From JACOMY01 sp046233115 (GTDB taxonomy: Bacteria; Pseudomonadota; Alphaproteobacteria; Kiloniellales; JACOMY01), in assembly GCA_046233115.1 (NCBI GenBank), contig JBJXHM010000017.1, positions 1 through 64,000 of the forward strand: DNA of 64,000 bases, written 5' to 3'. The notes under the pieces are model-generated. The model saw nothing but the letters and a program-made list of their open reading frames with translations. It was not told the DNA's origin and searched no databases. The translations under genes and the position numbers were made by a program. Positions 42,915 to 51,240 of this stretch are shown here, piece by piece. The stretch's first letter is position 1. Every line of letters starts with the position of its first letter.

Positions 42915-44033
42915 TCAGACTGTTTTGGTGAAGGTTTCGCCGCCCGGCGCGCGGCCGGGCAGCAGGACGGCGGCGGCGGCATCGGGCAGCACGCCGACGC
43001 GCGCGCCAGGCTCGAAGACCTCCTGCGCGCGCTCGAGATCGTTGGCATGGAAGACGCTGAGCGGCCGGTCGAGCCCCGGCAGATCGAGCTGGTAGAGGGT
43101 ACGGTTGCCGAAGTAGGTGCGCTCGCGGACCGCGAAGCTGGGCAGTTCCTTGGCCTCGCGCACCAGCGCCAGCCGTTCGGGCCTGAGCGCCAGGGTCACG
43201 CCCTCGCCTTCGCCCGGCAGGGTCGCACCGGGCAGCACCGCCAGCGCGCCGAAGCCCGGCACCTCGACCGTCACCCGCTCGCCGCCGGCCGAGAGCACGC
43301 GGCCCGGCAGGAAGTTCATCTCGCCGACAAACTCGGCGACGTCGTGGCTGGTCGGCCGCTCGTAGAGCTCGCGCGGGGTCGAGCATTGCAGGATCCGGCC
43401 CGCCTTCATCACCGCGATGCGATCGGACAGGGTCAAGGCCTCTTCCTGGTCGTGGGTGACCAGCAGGAAGGTGATGCCGACCTCGCGCTGCAGGCGGCGG
43501 AGCTCGATCTGCATGTTCTCGCGCAGTTTCTTGTCCAGCGCCGCCAGTGGCTCGTCGAGCAGCAGCACCTTGGGCTTCAGCACCAGCGCGCGGGCCAGTG
43601 CGACCCGCTGCTGCTGGCCGCCGGAGAGCTGGTCGGGGCGGCGGTCGGCGAAGCCCGGCAGGCGGATCATCTCCAGCAGGCGCTCGGCCTCGGCCCGGCG
43701 CGCGGCCGCCGAGAGGCCGCTGCGCTTCAGCCCATAGGCGATGTTCTCGCCGACGGTCAGGTGCGGGAAGATGGCGTAGCTCTGGAACACCATGTTGGTC
43801 GGCCGGCGATAGGGCGGCAGGCGGGTCACGTCCCGGCCCTCGATCAGGATCTTCCCGGCCGTGGGCACCTCCAGGCCGCCGATCATGCGCAGCAGGGTGG
43901 TCTTGCCGCAGCCGGACGGCCCCAGCAGCGAGAAGAACTCGCCGCTGCCGATCGAGAGGTCGGTCGCAGTGACCGCGGTCACCTGGCCGAAGCGCTTCTC
44001 GATGCCGCGGATGTCGATAAAGGCGTCGATCAT
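42915..44033 (-). CDS. potA: Polyamine-type ABC transporter ATP-binding protein (PotA-like)
   Basis: 372 residues: Walker A GPSGCGKTT (38-46), signature LSGGQQQRVALARA, Walker B LLLDEPLAALD, and a C-terminal TOBE domain (LRPERLALV region) typical of PotA/FbpC-type importers. Overlaps the permease gene upstream. Powers uptake of a polyamine, amino-acid derivative or similar cation. Confidence 0.85.
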   Translation of the reverse strand: MIDAFIDIRGIEKRFGQVTAVTATDLSIGSGEFFSLLGPSGCGKTTLLRMIGGLEVPTAGKILIEGRDVTRLPPYRRPTNMVFQSYAIFPHLTVGENIAYGLKRSGLSAAARRAEAERLLEMIRLPGFADRRPDQLSGGQQQRVALARALVLKPKVLLLDEPLAALDKKLRENMQIELRRLQREVGITFLLVTHDQEEALTLSDRIAVMKAGRILQCSTPRELYERPTSHDVAEFVGEMNFLPGRVLSAGGERVTVEVPGFGALAVLPGATLPGEGEGVTLALRPERLALVREAKELPSFAVRERTYFGNRTLYQLDLPGLDRPLSVFHANDLERAQEVFEPGARVGVLPDAAAAVLLPGRAPGGETFTKTV

Positions 44034-44034
44034 A

Positions 44035-44832
44035 TCAGGCCTCCTCGGCCGCAGATGCCGGCCGGTAGCGGCCGCGCCGGCGCAGGAGTTGAGAGCCGAC
44101 CACGGCGAAGATGGAGAAGAGGATCACCAGGGTTGCCAGCGCCAGGACCAGCGGCAGCTTGTCGGGGAAGCGCATCTGGCTCCACATGTAGACCGGCAGG
44201 GTCGGCGCGTTGCTGGAGAGGAAGAAGGCGAGGATGAACTCGTCGAAGGAGACGGTGAAGGTCAGCATCAGGCTGGAGAAGATGCCGGGCCAGGCCAGCG
44301 GCAGGGTGATGCGGAAGAAGGTCCGGACCGGCGGTTCGCCCAGGTCCATCGAGGCCTTCTCCAGGTCGCCGCTTAGGCCCTGGAACTGTGACAGCATCAC
44401 ACCGTAGGCGAAGGGCGTGCAGAAGAGGCAGTGCGCCAGCGCCACGGTCCAGAGCGACAGGCCGACGCCGGAAAGCGAGAAGACCGAGAGCAGTGCCACG
44501 CCGATCACCACGGTCGGCAGCGCGATCGGCAGCAGCAGCGCGATGCTGATCACCTTCCGGCCGGGGAAGTCGAGACGCGCCACCGCCAGCGCCGCCAGGG
44601 TCGCCGAGGCGGTCGACCAGACCGAGGCGATGGCGGCGACCATCAGCGAGTTCTGCAGCGCGTTCAGGAGCCCCTCGGCCTCGAACAGGCGGGCGAACCA
44701 CTCCAGGGTAAAGCCGCGCCAGGGGAAGGAGATGTAGACCGAGTCGTGGAAGGCGAAGAGCGGGATGAAGGCGATCGGCAGGTAGAGGACCGCCAGGTAG
44801 AGCACCACGTAGGCCTTGCGCAGACGCTTCAT
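44035..44832 (-). CDS. potC: Polyamine-type ABC transporter permease (PotC-like)
   Basis: 265 residues from the ATG at 44832. Six predicted membrane segments and the EAA loop (LEKASMDLGEPPVRTFFRITLP). Starts by overlap with the PotB-like gene, so translation is coupled. Confidence 0.85.
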   Translation of the reverse strand: MKRLRKAYVVLYLAVLYLPIAFIPLFAFHDSVYISFPWRGFTLEWFARLFEAEGLLNALQNSLMVAAIASVWSTASATLAALAVARLDFPGRKVISIALLLPIALPTVVIGVALLSVFSLSGVGLSLWTVALAHCLFCTPFAYGVMLSQFQGLSGDLEKASMDLGEPPVRTFFRITLPLAWPGIFSSLMLTFTVSFDEFILAFFLSSNAPTLPVYMWSQMRFPDKLPLVLALATLVILFSIFAVVGSQLLRRRGRYRPASAAEEA

Positions 44833-45686
44833 CGGAAGGCCCTCACCAGACGCATCGCCCCCAGCACGAAGAGGCAGGCGATCAGGCTGGCCACCAGCAT
44901 GGTGGCGATCGCCAGCGCGCTGCCCAGCGGCATGTTGTTGGAGGCGCCGAACTGCATGGCGATGAAGACGCCGATCATCACCCCGCTGGGGCCACCGATC
45001 AGCTGCGGCGTCACGTAGTCGCCGAAGCTGGGGATAAAGATCAGCACGAAGGCGGCGAAGACGCCCGGCAAGGATAGCGGCAGGGTCACCCGCAGGAAGC
45101 TGCGGATCGGCCCGTCGCCGAGGTCGCCGGCCTGCTGGATCAGCGAGCGATCCATGCGCTGCAGCGCGACGTAGATCGGCAGGATGGCGAAGGGCGCCCA
45201 GGCATGCGCCAGGGCGATGGCGACCGAGGTCGGGTTGTAGAGCAGGAACTCCAGAGGCTTGGCGATCAGGCCCAGGCCCTCCAGCCCGCTGTTCACCACC
45301 CCCTTGTAGCCCAGGATCAGCTTCCAGGAGAGCACCCGCAGCAGGTAGCTGATCCAGGACGGCAGGGTCAGCATGATCAGCCAGAACAGCCGGTTGCGGC
45401 TGACGTCGAAGGCGACGAAGTAGGCCACCGGATAGGCCAGCAGGATGGAGAGCAGGGCGACCACGCTGGCGATGCCGGCCGAGCGCAGCATCAGCTTCCT
45501 GACCCCGGCGCTCTGGATCACCTGCTCGTAGCTGGCCAGCGAGAAGCCGAAGTCGAAGTCCAGGTAGTGCTGCGTGCCGAAGGAGGCGACGACGAGCAGG
45601 CCGAGACAGCCGGCGAGCGCCAGGATCACCGTCACAAAGACCGGAGAGAGCAGCAGGTAGGCGCTGGTGGACTCCGAGCGGAGCAT
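44829..45686 (-). CDS. potB: Polyamine-type ABC transporter permease (PotB-like)
   Basis: 285 residues from the ATG at 45686, which overlaps the stop of the upstream TetR gene (a longer reading from 45728 runs inside that gene). Six membrane segments; EAA loop LIQQAGDLGDGPIRSFLRVTLP. Pairs with the PotC-like permease. Confidence 0.85.
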   Translation of the reverse strand: MLRSESTSAYLLLSPVFVTVILALAGCLGLLVVASFGTQHYLDFDFGFSLASYEQVIQSAGVRKLMLRSAGIASVVALLSILLAYPVAYFVAFDVSRNRLFWLIMLTLPSWISYLLRVLSWKLILGYKGVVNSGLEGLGLIAKPLEFLLYNPTSVAIALAHAWAPFAILPIYVALQRMDRSLIQQAGDLGDGPIRSFLRVTLPLSLPGVFAAFVLIFIPSFGDYVTPQLIGGPSGVMIGVFIAMQFGASNNMPLGSALAIATMLVASLIACLFVLGAMRLVRAFR

Positions 45687-46306
45687 CACTCGGCGACCTC
45701 CAGCGCGCGGTCGATGAAGCGCTGGCAAAGCGCGGTGGCGCGCTCGTGCGAGACCACCTGGTCGTCGATCGAGAGCTCCAGCCAGAGGCCGTCGATGAGC
45801 GCGATGTAGCCGACGGCGGCACTCTCGGCGTCGATCTCGCGGCCAAGCTCCTCGGCCGCGTCGGCGAAGAGCTGGATCATGCGCTGGGTATAGTCGCTGT
45901 AGAGCGCGCGGTTCACGTCGCGCACCGCCTTGGAGAAGCGGATCTCGTGCCAGAAGGCGAGGAAGGCATGGCGCTGGGTGCTGGTGCAGATCGAGGGCGC
46001 GAAGATCGCCGCCGGCATGGCCTTGAGGCGGGCATAGGGGCCCGCGCCGGCCTTGGCCTGCAGCTTCTGCACCTTGCGGGTGAGATCGGAGAAGAGATGC
46101 TGGAAGGCCGCCGCCAGCAGCTCATCCTTACTCTCGTAGTAGTGGCCCAGCAGGCCGTGCGAGATGCCGGCGGTCGCGCAGATCATACGCACCGTGGTGT
46201 TCGCGACCCCATGCTTGGCGAGCGAGGCGATGGTGGCCTCGATCAGCGCGGTGCGTCGGAACTCCTGGATCTCGCGGTGGGTGCGCGGCCTGGTGGGTGG
46301 CTTCAT
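45686..46306 (-). CDS. TetR-family regulator (BetI-like) inside transporter operon
   Basis: 206 residues from the ATG at 46306. HTH (ANTTVRMICATAGISHGLLGHYYESKDELL) and BetI-like C-terminal part (RHAFLAFWHEIRFS). Located between the binding-protein gene and the permease genes with overlapping stops and starts, so it is part of the operon and probably controls it. Confidence 0.87.
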   Translation of the reverse strand: MKPPTRPRTHREIQEFRRTALIEATIASLAKHGVANTTVRMICATAGISHGLLGHYYESKDELLAAAFQHLFSDLTRKVQKLQAKAGAGPYARLKAMPAAIFAPSICTSTQRHAFLAFWHEIRFSKAVRDVNRALYSDYTQRMIQLFADAAEELGREIDAESAAVGYIALIDGLWLELSIDDQVVSHERATALCQRFIDRALEVAE

Positions 46307-46436
46307 CTCGACCTCGTGTGATGCGGCATAGGCCCCGGCGTCCGGTCTAGCGACCGAACGCGGGAGGACAGGATCGCACGCATCGCTCAGTCGCGCAGCG
46401 CGTAGCGGCGCCGACGGCAGGCGGGAGGCAGGAGAC

Positions 46437-46466
46437 GGGCGCCGCCCCGGGTAATGGACGGCGCCC
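46437..46466 (-). promoter_or_regulatory. Stem-loop after binding-protein gene
   Basis: Eight-bp stem GGGCGCCG / CGGCGCCC with a 14-nt loop, 7 nt beyond the PotD-like stop and without T tract. Probably limits transcription into, or stabilises mRNA before, the regulator and permease genes. Confidence 0.5.
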
Positions 46467-46473
46467 GGTCCCG

Positions 46474-47583
46474 TCAGGAGATCTTCACTTCGTCGAAGAC
46501 CGCCTGATACTTCTGACGAACCTCCGGGTTGATCTGCTTCTGGAAGCGGGAGGTCGCCAGCACGGTGCCGGGATCGGAGATACCGAGCTCTACCAGACGC
46601 TCGGCCGGCACCATGTCGTAAGCCTTTTCGTTGCCGCTGCCGTAGCCATAGGCATTGATCAGGAAAGCCCCGACCTCCGGCGACATGTAGGCGTTGATGT
46701 ACTCGTAGGCGAGGTCCTCGGAGTTGGGGTGGTCCTTGTAGAGCACCAGCCCGTCGGTCCAGGTGACGATCCCCTCCTTGGGCTTCAGCATCGCCATGTC
46801 GATGCCCTGCTTGCGCAGCAGGGCCACCGAGGCGTTCCAGCCGTAGGCAGCGACGATCTCGCCGTTGGCGAAGGCCTGCTCCATGTCGGTCTGGCTGTTC
46901 CAGTAGAAGCGGGCCAGCGGCTTCTGCTCCAGCAGGGCCTCGCGGGTCTTGGCCAGTTCCGCGTCGGTCATGTTCCAGGGGTCGGCCGCGCCGGTGTAGA
47001 GGCCGCCGACGATCAAGAGGCCCTCGACGGCGTCGCGCGGGGCGATCCGGTCGGCATACTGCTCGTCCCAGAGCACGCCCCAGCTCTCTTCGCTCGGCTG
47101 GATCAGGTCCTGGCGGTAGATGACCGAGCTGTTGCCCCAGCTGAAGGGCGCGATCCACTGCTTGCCGTCGACGTTCTCGATCTGCTTCAGCTCGGGGAAG
47201 AAGTCGTCCCAGTAGGTGAGCCGGCTGGTGTCGATCGGCATGATCAGGCCGGCGTCGCGCAGCTTGCCGACCATGAAGCTGGTGTGGTGCGTCAGGTCCG
47301 GCTTGAAGCCGGCCATGGCCTTCTGGAAGCCTTCCTCGTCGGAGCCCATCAGGCTGAAGGCGGGCTTGCCGTGCTTGGCGTAGTAGGTCGGCGCCAGTTC
47401 CTCGATGTCGTAGCCCGACCAGGACTGGATCAGCAGGTCGTCGGCGGCCAGCGCTTGACGACCGACCACCGGCAGGGCGACGACCGCCACCCCGACCGCG
47501 GCCATGGACTGCAGCAGCTGGCGGCGGTTCATCCGCCCGTCCCTGACCGCCCGCACGATATCCCGAGACATCTCCCCTTTCAT
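46474..47583 (-). CDS. potD: Polyamine-type ABC transporter substrate-binding protein (PotD-like)
   Basis: 369 residues with a Tat signal (MNRRQLLQSMAAVGVAVVALP, residues 18-38). The mature part has the PotD/family-1 pattern (QSWSGYDIEELAPTYYAKHG, SEESWGVLWDEQYADRI). It captures the ligand in the periplasm for PotABC. GGAAGGGAG lies 8 nt before the ATG at 47583. Confidence 0.85.
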   Translation of the reverse strand: MKGEMSRDIVRAVRDGRMNRRQLLQSMAAVGVAVVALPVVGRQALAADDLLIQSWSGYDIEELAPTYYAKHGKPAFSLMGSDEEGFQKAMAGFKPDLTHHTSFMVGKLRDAGLIMPIDTSRLTYWDDFFPELKQIENVDGKQWIAPFSWGNSSVIYRQDLIQPSEESWGVLWDEQYADRIAPRDAVEGLLIVGGLYTGAADPWNMTDAELAKTREALLEQKPLARFYWNSQTDMEQAFANGEIVAAYGWNASVALLRKQGIDMAMLKPKEGIVTWTDGLVLYKDHPNSEDLAYEYINAYMSPEVGAFLINAYGYGSGNEKAYDMVPAERLVELGISDPGTVLATSRFQKQINPEVRQKYQAVFDEVKIS

Positions 47584-47706
47584 CGACCGTACTCCCTTCC
47601 GGTTTTCGTTGACGACTTTCGCCGGAGCATACGCAAACTCGGACGCATGTCCAATTAATATTGGTCAACCGGTCAAGATTTTTTGGGTGGGGTGGGTGGC
47701 CAAGCC
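47584..47706 (-). promoter_or_regulatory. Upstream region of potD with candidate operator
   Basis: In the potD direction the motif TTGACC occurs twice, 2 nt apart (47663-47676), followed by inverted arms CCAAT/ATTGG (47651-47664). This is a plausible binding site for one of the BetI-like regulators and a -35 region. The stretch also separates potD from the distal end of the CRISPR array. Confidence 0.4.
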
Positions 47707-49918
47707 GACGGGATTAGCCCTCACTCACCAGACCGCTAAGCTCATTCCGAGTGGCGTGACACGATGGTTCTGGTTGCGGTTGGCCCTCACTCACCAGACC
47801 GCTAAGCTAAGTGAAACAAATTCCGCAGGCTTTGTGTGGTTGCGGTTGGCCCTCACTCACCAGACCGCTAAGCTGGGGTGCGAGAGGGCAAGGGTGTCGT
47901 ACTCGTTGCGGTTGGCCCTCACTCACCAGACCGCTAAGCTGTCCGGGACCTGCACAGCCCCTACGTTTTCGTTGCGGTTGGCCCTCACTCACCAGACCGC
48001 TAAGCTGTCGAGAAGGTCGTCACGAAGTACGTGAAGGTTGCGGTTGGCCCTCACTCACCAGACCGCTAAGCTACGCAGCTGTAGTGCACCCCCAGTTCGG
48101 CCGTTGCGGTTGGCCCTCACTCACCAGACCGCTAAGCTGCGCGATAAGCGCGCTCACACATCGGGTCAGTTGCGGTTGGCCCTCACTCACCAGACCGCTA
48201 AGCTGGTGACATTGGTTTCGACAGCTAACGATTTGTTGCGGTTGGCCCTCACTCACCAGACCGCTAAGCTTTTGCACACCTCTTCTACTGTCCGGCAGGT
48301 GTTGCGGTTGGCCCTCACTCACCAGACCGCTAAGCTCCGTATCGCTCTGCCCAACATCGAGGTGCGGTTGCGGTTGGCCCTCACTCACCAGACCGCTAAG
48401 CTGGCAGCCTTGCCGCTTCCATAGTTTGTGCCGTTGCGGTTGGCCCTCACTCACCAGACCGCTAAGCTGAGTTGCGACACTGGGCAATTCCAGCTTTCGT
48501 TGCGGTTGGCCCTCACTCACCAGACCGCTAAGCTGAGAACGAGACCGAGGCTGACGTGAAACGGGTTGCGGTTGGCCCTCACTCACCAGACCGCTAAGCT
48601 GCCAGTGCGCGAAACCAGCGGCCGCACTCCGTTGCGGTTGGCCCTCACTCACCAGACCGCTAAGCTGGAGCGCCTGCGCGCCCGCGGCCGCCGGCCGTTG
48701 CGGTTGGCCCTCACTCACCAGACCGCTAAGCTCAGATGGGCATCAACGCCATCATCGCGGCGTTGCGGTTGGCCCTCACTCACCAGACCGCTAAGCTAGG
48801 CCATTACGCGTTGCGAAACGGCCAGTTGTTGCGGTTGGCCCTCACTCACCAGACCGCTAAGCTCTCATAGGTGATCTTGCGCGGGCCGGGGTTGTTGCGG
48901 TTGGCCCTCACTCACCAGACCGCTAAGCTACCAGCGTCGCGCGATCCACGCCGGTTGAGGTTGCGGTTGGCCCTCACTCACCAGACCGCTAAGCTACCGA
49001 AGCCGAGACGCTTGGCATGAGCATTGTTGCGGTTGGCCCTCACTCACCAGACCGCTAAGCTCTCGTAGAGCTGGACCCGCAGGTCGGTCATGTTGCGGTT
49101 GGCCCTCACTCACCAGACCGCTAAGCTTTCCACCAGAGCATCCACACAGTGACGCTCGTTGCGGTTGGCCCTCACTCACCAGACCGCTAAGCTCGAGCGC
49201 GTCGGTTCGTTCCTGCGGCCGCGTTGCGGTTGGCCCTCACTCACCAGACCGCTAAGCTGGCCGCTGACATGGACGCCCTGGTGGGGCCGTTGCGGTTGGC
49301 CCTCACTCACCAGACCGCTAAGCTGGTGGCATCGAGCGGGTGATCGGAACGCGCGTTGCGGTTGGCCCTCACTCACCAGACCGCTAAGCTGCGCTGCGGC
49401 TCCTCCCACACGCCCTTGCGGTTGCGGTTGGCCCTCACTCACCAGACCGCTAAGCTCAGCCGCTCCGCCGGCGTCAGCGGCCGCCCGTTGCGGTTGGCCC
49501 TCACTCACCAGACCGCTAAGCTAGCGCATCAGCCGAACCTCTCTTCTATTTCGTTGCGGTTGGCCCTCACTCACCAGACCGCTAAGCTCCCGGGTCAAGC
49601 GGTCCTCGACCGGCGGCCGTTGCGGTTGGCCCTCACTCACCAGACCGCTAAGCTATGCAGGAACTCAAGCAACGATTCAGTGCAGTTGCGGTTGGCCCTC
49701 ACTCACCAGACCGCTAAGCTGCGCCAGCGCGTCGGGGTCGGTCATTGGAAGTTGCGGTTGGCCCTCACTCACCAGACCGCTAAGCTGTTATCCGGCTTGT
49801 GCCGGCCGCCGAAGCAGTTGCGGTTGGCCCTCACTCACCAGACCGCTAAGCTGACCGCCAGGATCAGCTCGCCGATCGGGTCGTTGCGGTTGGCCCTCAC
49901 TCACCAGACCGCTAAGCT
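47707..49918 (+). CRISPR. Type II-C CRISPR array, 34 repeats and 33 spacers
   Basis: 36-bp repeats starting GTTGCGGTTGGCC and ending ACCGCTAAGCT; spacers of 30 nt (two of 29 nt, at 48733-48761 and 49194-49222). The first repeat (47707-47742) is degenerate in its 5' third, the others are identical. The tracrRNA anti-repeat fixes crRNA sense as the + strand, opposite to the cas genes. Each repeat contains TTGGCC (nt 8-13), then 17 nt, then TAAGCT (31-36), a possible internal promoter. The degenerate repeat at the far end implies that new spacers enter at the cas2-proximal end. Three spacers match the prophage in this window. Confidence 0.98.
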
Positions 49919-49932
49919 AGAACCCCACTCAA

Positions 49933-49958
49933 GGCCCTGAAATCGGGGCCCTTTTCTT
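49933..49958 (+). terminator. Candidate terminator at the 3' end of the array
   Basis: Stem GGCCC / GGGCC with an 8-nt loop followed by CTTTTCTTT, 15 nt past the last repeat; it would end transcripts running through the array and also lies in the leader-like position next to cas2. Confidence 0.55.
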
Positions 49959-49991
49959 TGTTCTGACGGCCGACAAAGAGCGGTTCCGCGA

Positions 49992-50336
49992 TCAAAACAG
50001 TGCCAACTGGTCCGGGTTTCCAGGGGTCCGTTCACGTTTTCTTCCCTTGAAGGTGCGGATCTTTTCGAACTGCTTGTCGGTAATCTGCACCACGTGCACC
50101 TTACCAGACGGCGGCAGCGCCTGCTCGATTCGGCGGATGAAGGCCTCGGCCGCCTCCTTGCCGGCGCAGAAACGCAGGTAGACCGAGAACTGGCTCATCT
50201 CGAAGCCCATGTCGAGCAGCGCGTGGCGAAACTGGGTGGCGCGGCGCCGTTCCGCCTTGGTGCCCACCGGCAGGTCGAACATGACGAAGAGCCACATGAT
50301 GCGATAGCCGCTGAGCGCCGGGGCCTGCCGGTCCAC
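49992..50336 (-). CDS. cas2: CRISPR-associated endonuclease Cas2
   Basis: 114 residues from the GTG at 50336, 4 nt after the cas1 stop. The segment GYRIMWLFVMFDLPVGTKAER includes the metal-binding Asp21 of the ferredoxin fold; ends GNPDQLALF. Length and sequence fit type II-C Cas2. Forms the adaptation complex with Cas1. A later ATG at 50297 would cut off the conserved start. Confidence 0.92.
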   Translation of the reverse strand: MDRQAPALSGYRIMWLFVMFDLPVGTKAERRRATQFRHALLDMGFEMSQFSVYLRFCAGKEAAEAFIRRIEQALPPSGKVHVVQITDKQFEKIRTFKGRKRERTPGNPDQLALF

Positions 50337-50340
50337 CGCC

Positions 50341-51240
50341 CTAGCCGACCAGGGGCAGGGCGTCGAGCGGCAAGGCCAGATCCTCGCCCTCGCCGGCCAG
50401 CGCCTTGGCAAGGGACTGGACCAGACGCTCGGCCGCGGTCATCAGCGGGCTGATCCCCTCCTTGGTCGGCAGGTCCAGGATCATGATGCGGGCCAGTTCC
50501 GCCTTGGCCTCGCGCGTCACCTCCTCGATACCGCCCTGGCGCAGGCGCCAGACCTCGCGGTCGACGATCGGCCGGAAGGGCTCCATCAGGTCGTCGACCA
50601 GGACCAGGGCGTTGACCCGGCTGGCGTGCATCAGACCCAGGCTGGGGGAGAGCCCGCCCGCCGCCACCGCGCGCGCCACCCCGGCCCGCAGCACGGTGTA
50701 GCCGTAGTTCAGCAGGCCGTTCAGGCCCGGCTGCTTGCGGTCGCGCCGGAAGTCCTTGCCGAAGAGCAGCGGCCAGTAGCGCCGCGCGGCCTCGGCCTCG
50801 ACGTTCTCCGGGTCGCCGCTGCGCACCTTGCGCGCCAGCAGGGCGAAGCCGCCGTGCGCCGCCCCGCAAGCTGCCAGGGTGGCGCCCTGCTGCCGGATCT
50901 TGGCCCGGACGATCTGGCTCCAGAGCCGCTTCTTCAGGGGCTTGCCGGCCGCGGCCTGGTCGGCGATACGGCCGGCCTGGGCATGGTGGCCGGCCAGCGG
51001 CCAGACCAGGGCCGCCGGCTGATGGTTGGCACCACACAGCACCAGCGGAATGCCGCGCTCCGCCAGCGCCACCATCAGGTTGTTGGAGGTGGTGAGGCCA
51101 TGCGCGTTGAAGACCACCGCCGCCAGGTCGTCAAGCGGCACCCGGCCCAGGGTCTCACCGCCCTCGGCCACCGTGAGGAAGCCCCGGCTGACCGCGGCAT
51201 GGCGACCCTCCTCAGCCAGTTCGACGATGCGGCCGATCAT
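50341..51240 (-). CDS. cas1: CRISPR-associated integrase Cas1 (type II)
   Basis: 299 residues. Metal-binding residues are visible: Glu148 (NVEAEAARRYW), His205 (LMHASRVNALVLVDDLMEPFRP) and Asp217 in the same block. ATG overlaps the cas9 stop, so translation is coupled. Inserts new spacers with Cas2. Absence of cas4 and csn2 defines subtype II-C. Confidence 0.95.
   Translation of the reverse strand: MIGRIVELAEEGRHAAVSRGFLTVAEGGETLGRVPLDDLAAVVFNAHGLTTSNNLMVALAERGIPLVLCGANHQPAALVWPLAGHHAQAGRIADQAAAGKPLKKRLWSQIVRAKIRQQGATLAACGAAHGGFALLARKVRSGDPENVEAEAARRYWPLLFGKDFRRDRKQPGLNGLLNYGYTVLRAGVARAVAAGGLSPSLGLMHASRVNALVLVDDLMEPFRPIVDREVWRLRQGGIEEVTREAKAELARIMILDLPTKEGISPLMTAAERLVQSLAKALAGEGEDLALPLDALPLVG

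Noticed and set aside
47875..47904. Spacer 3 shares TACGACACC with the capsid gene near 2280
   Set aside because: The identity is only nine contiguous nt; the rest does not align.
48403..48432. Spacer 11 resembles the tail fibre gene near 16679-16708
   Set aside because: Only about 21 of 30 nt agree in the reverse complement, with scattered mismatches. It may come from another phage's fibre but is not a real match to this prophage.
47504..49940. Long open reading frames across the CRISPR array on both strands
   Set aside because: They consist of the translated repeat (RLALTHQTAKL, SGLVSEGQPQ) at 66-nt period with spacer translations between; artefacts of the array.
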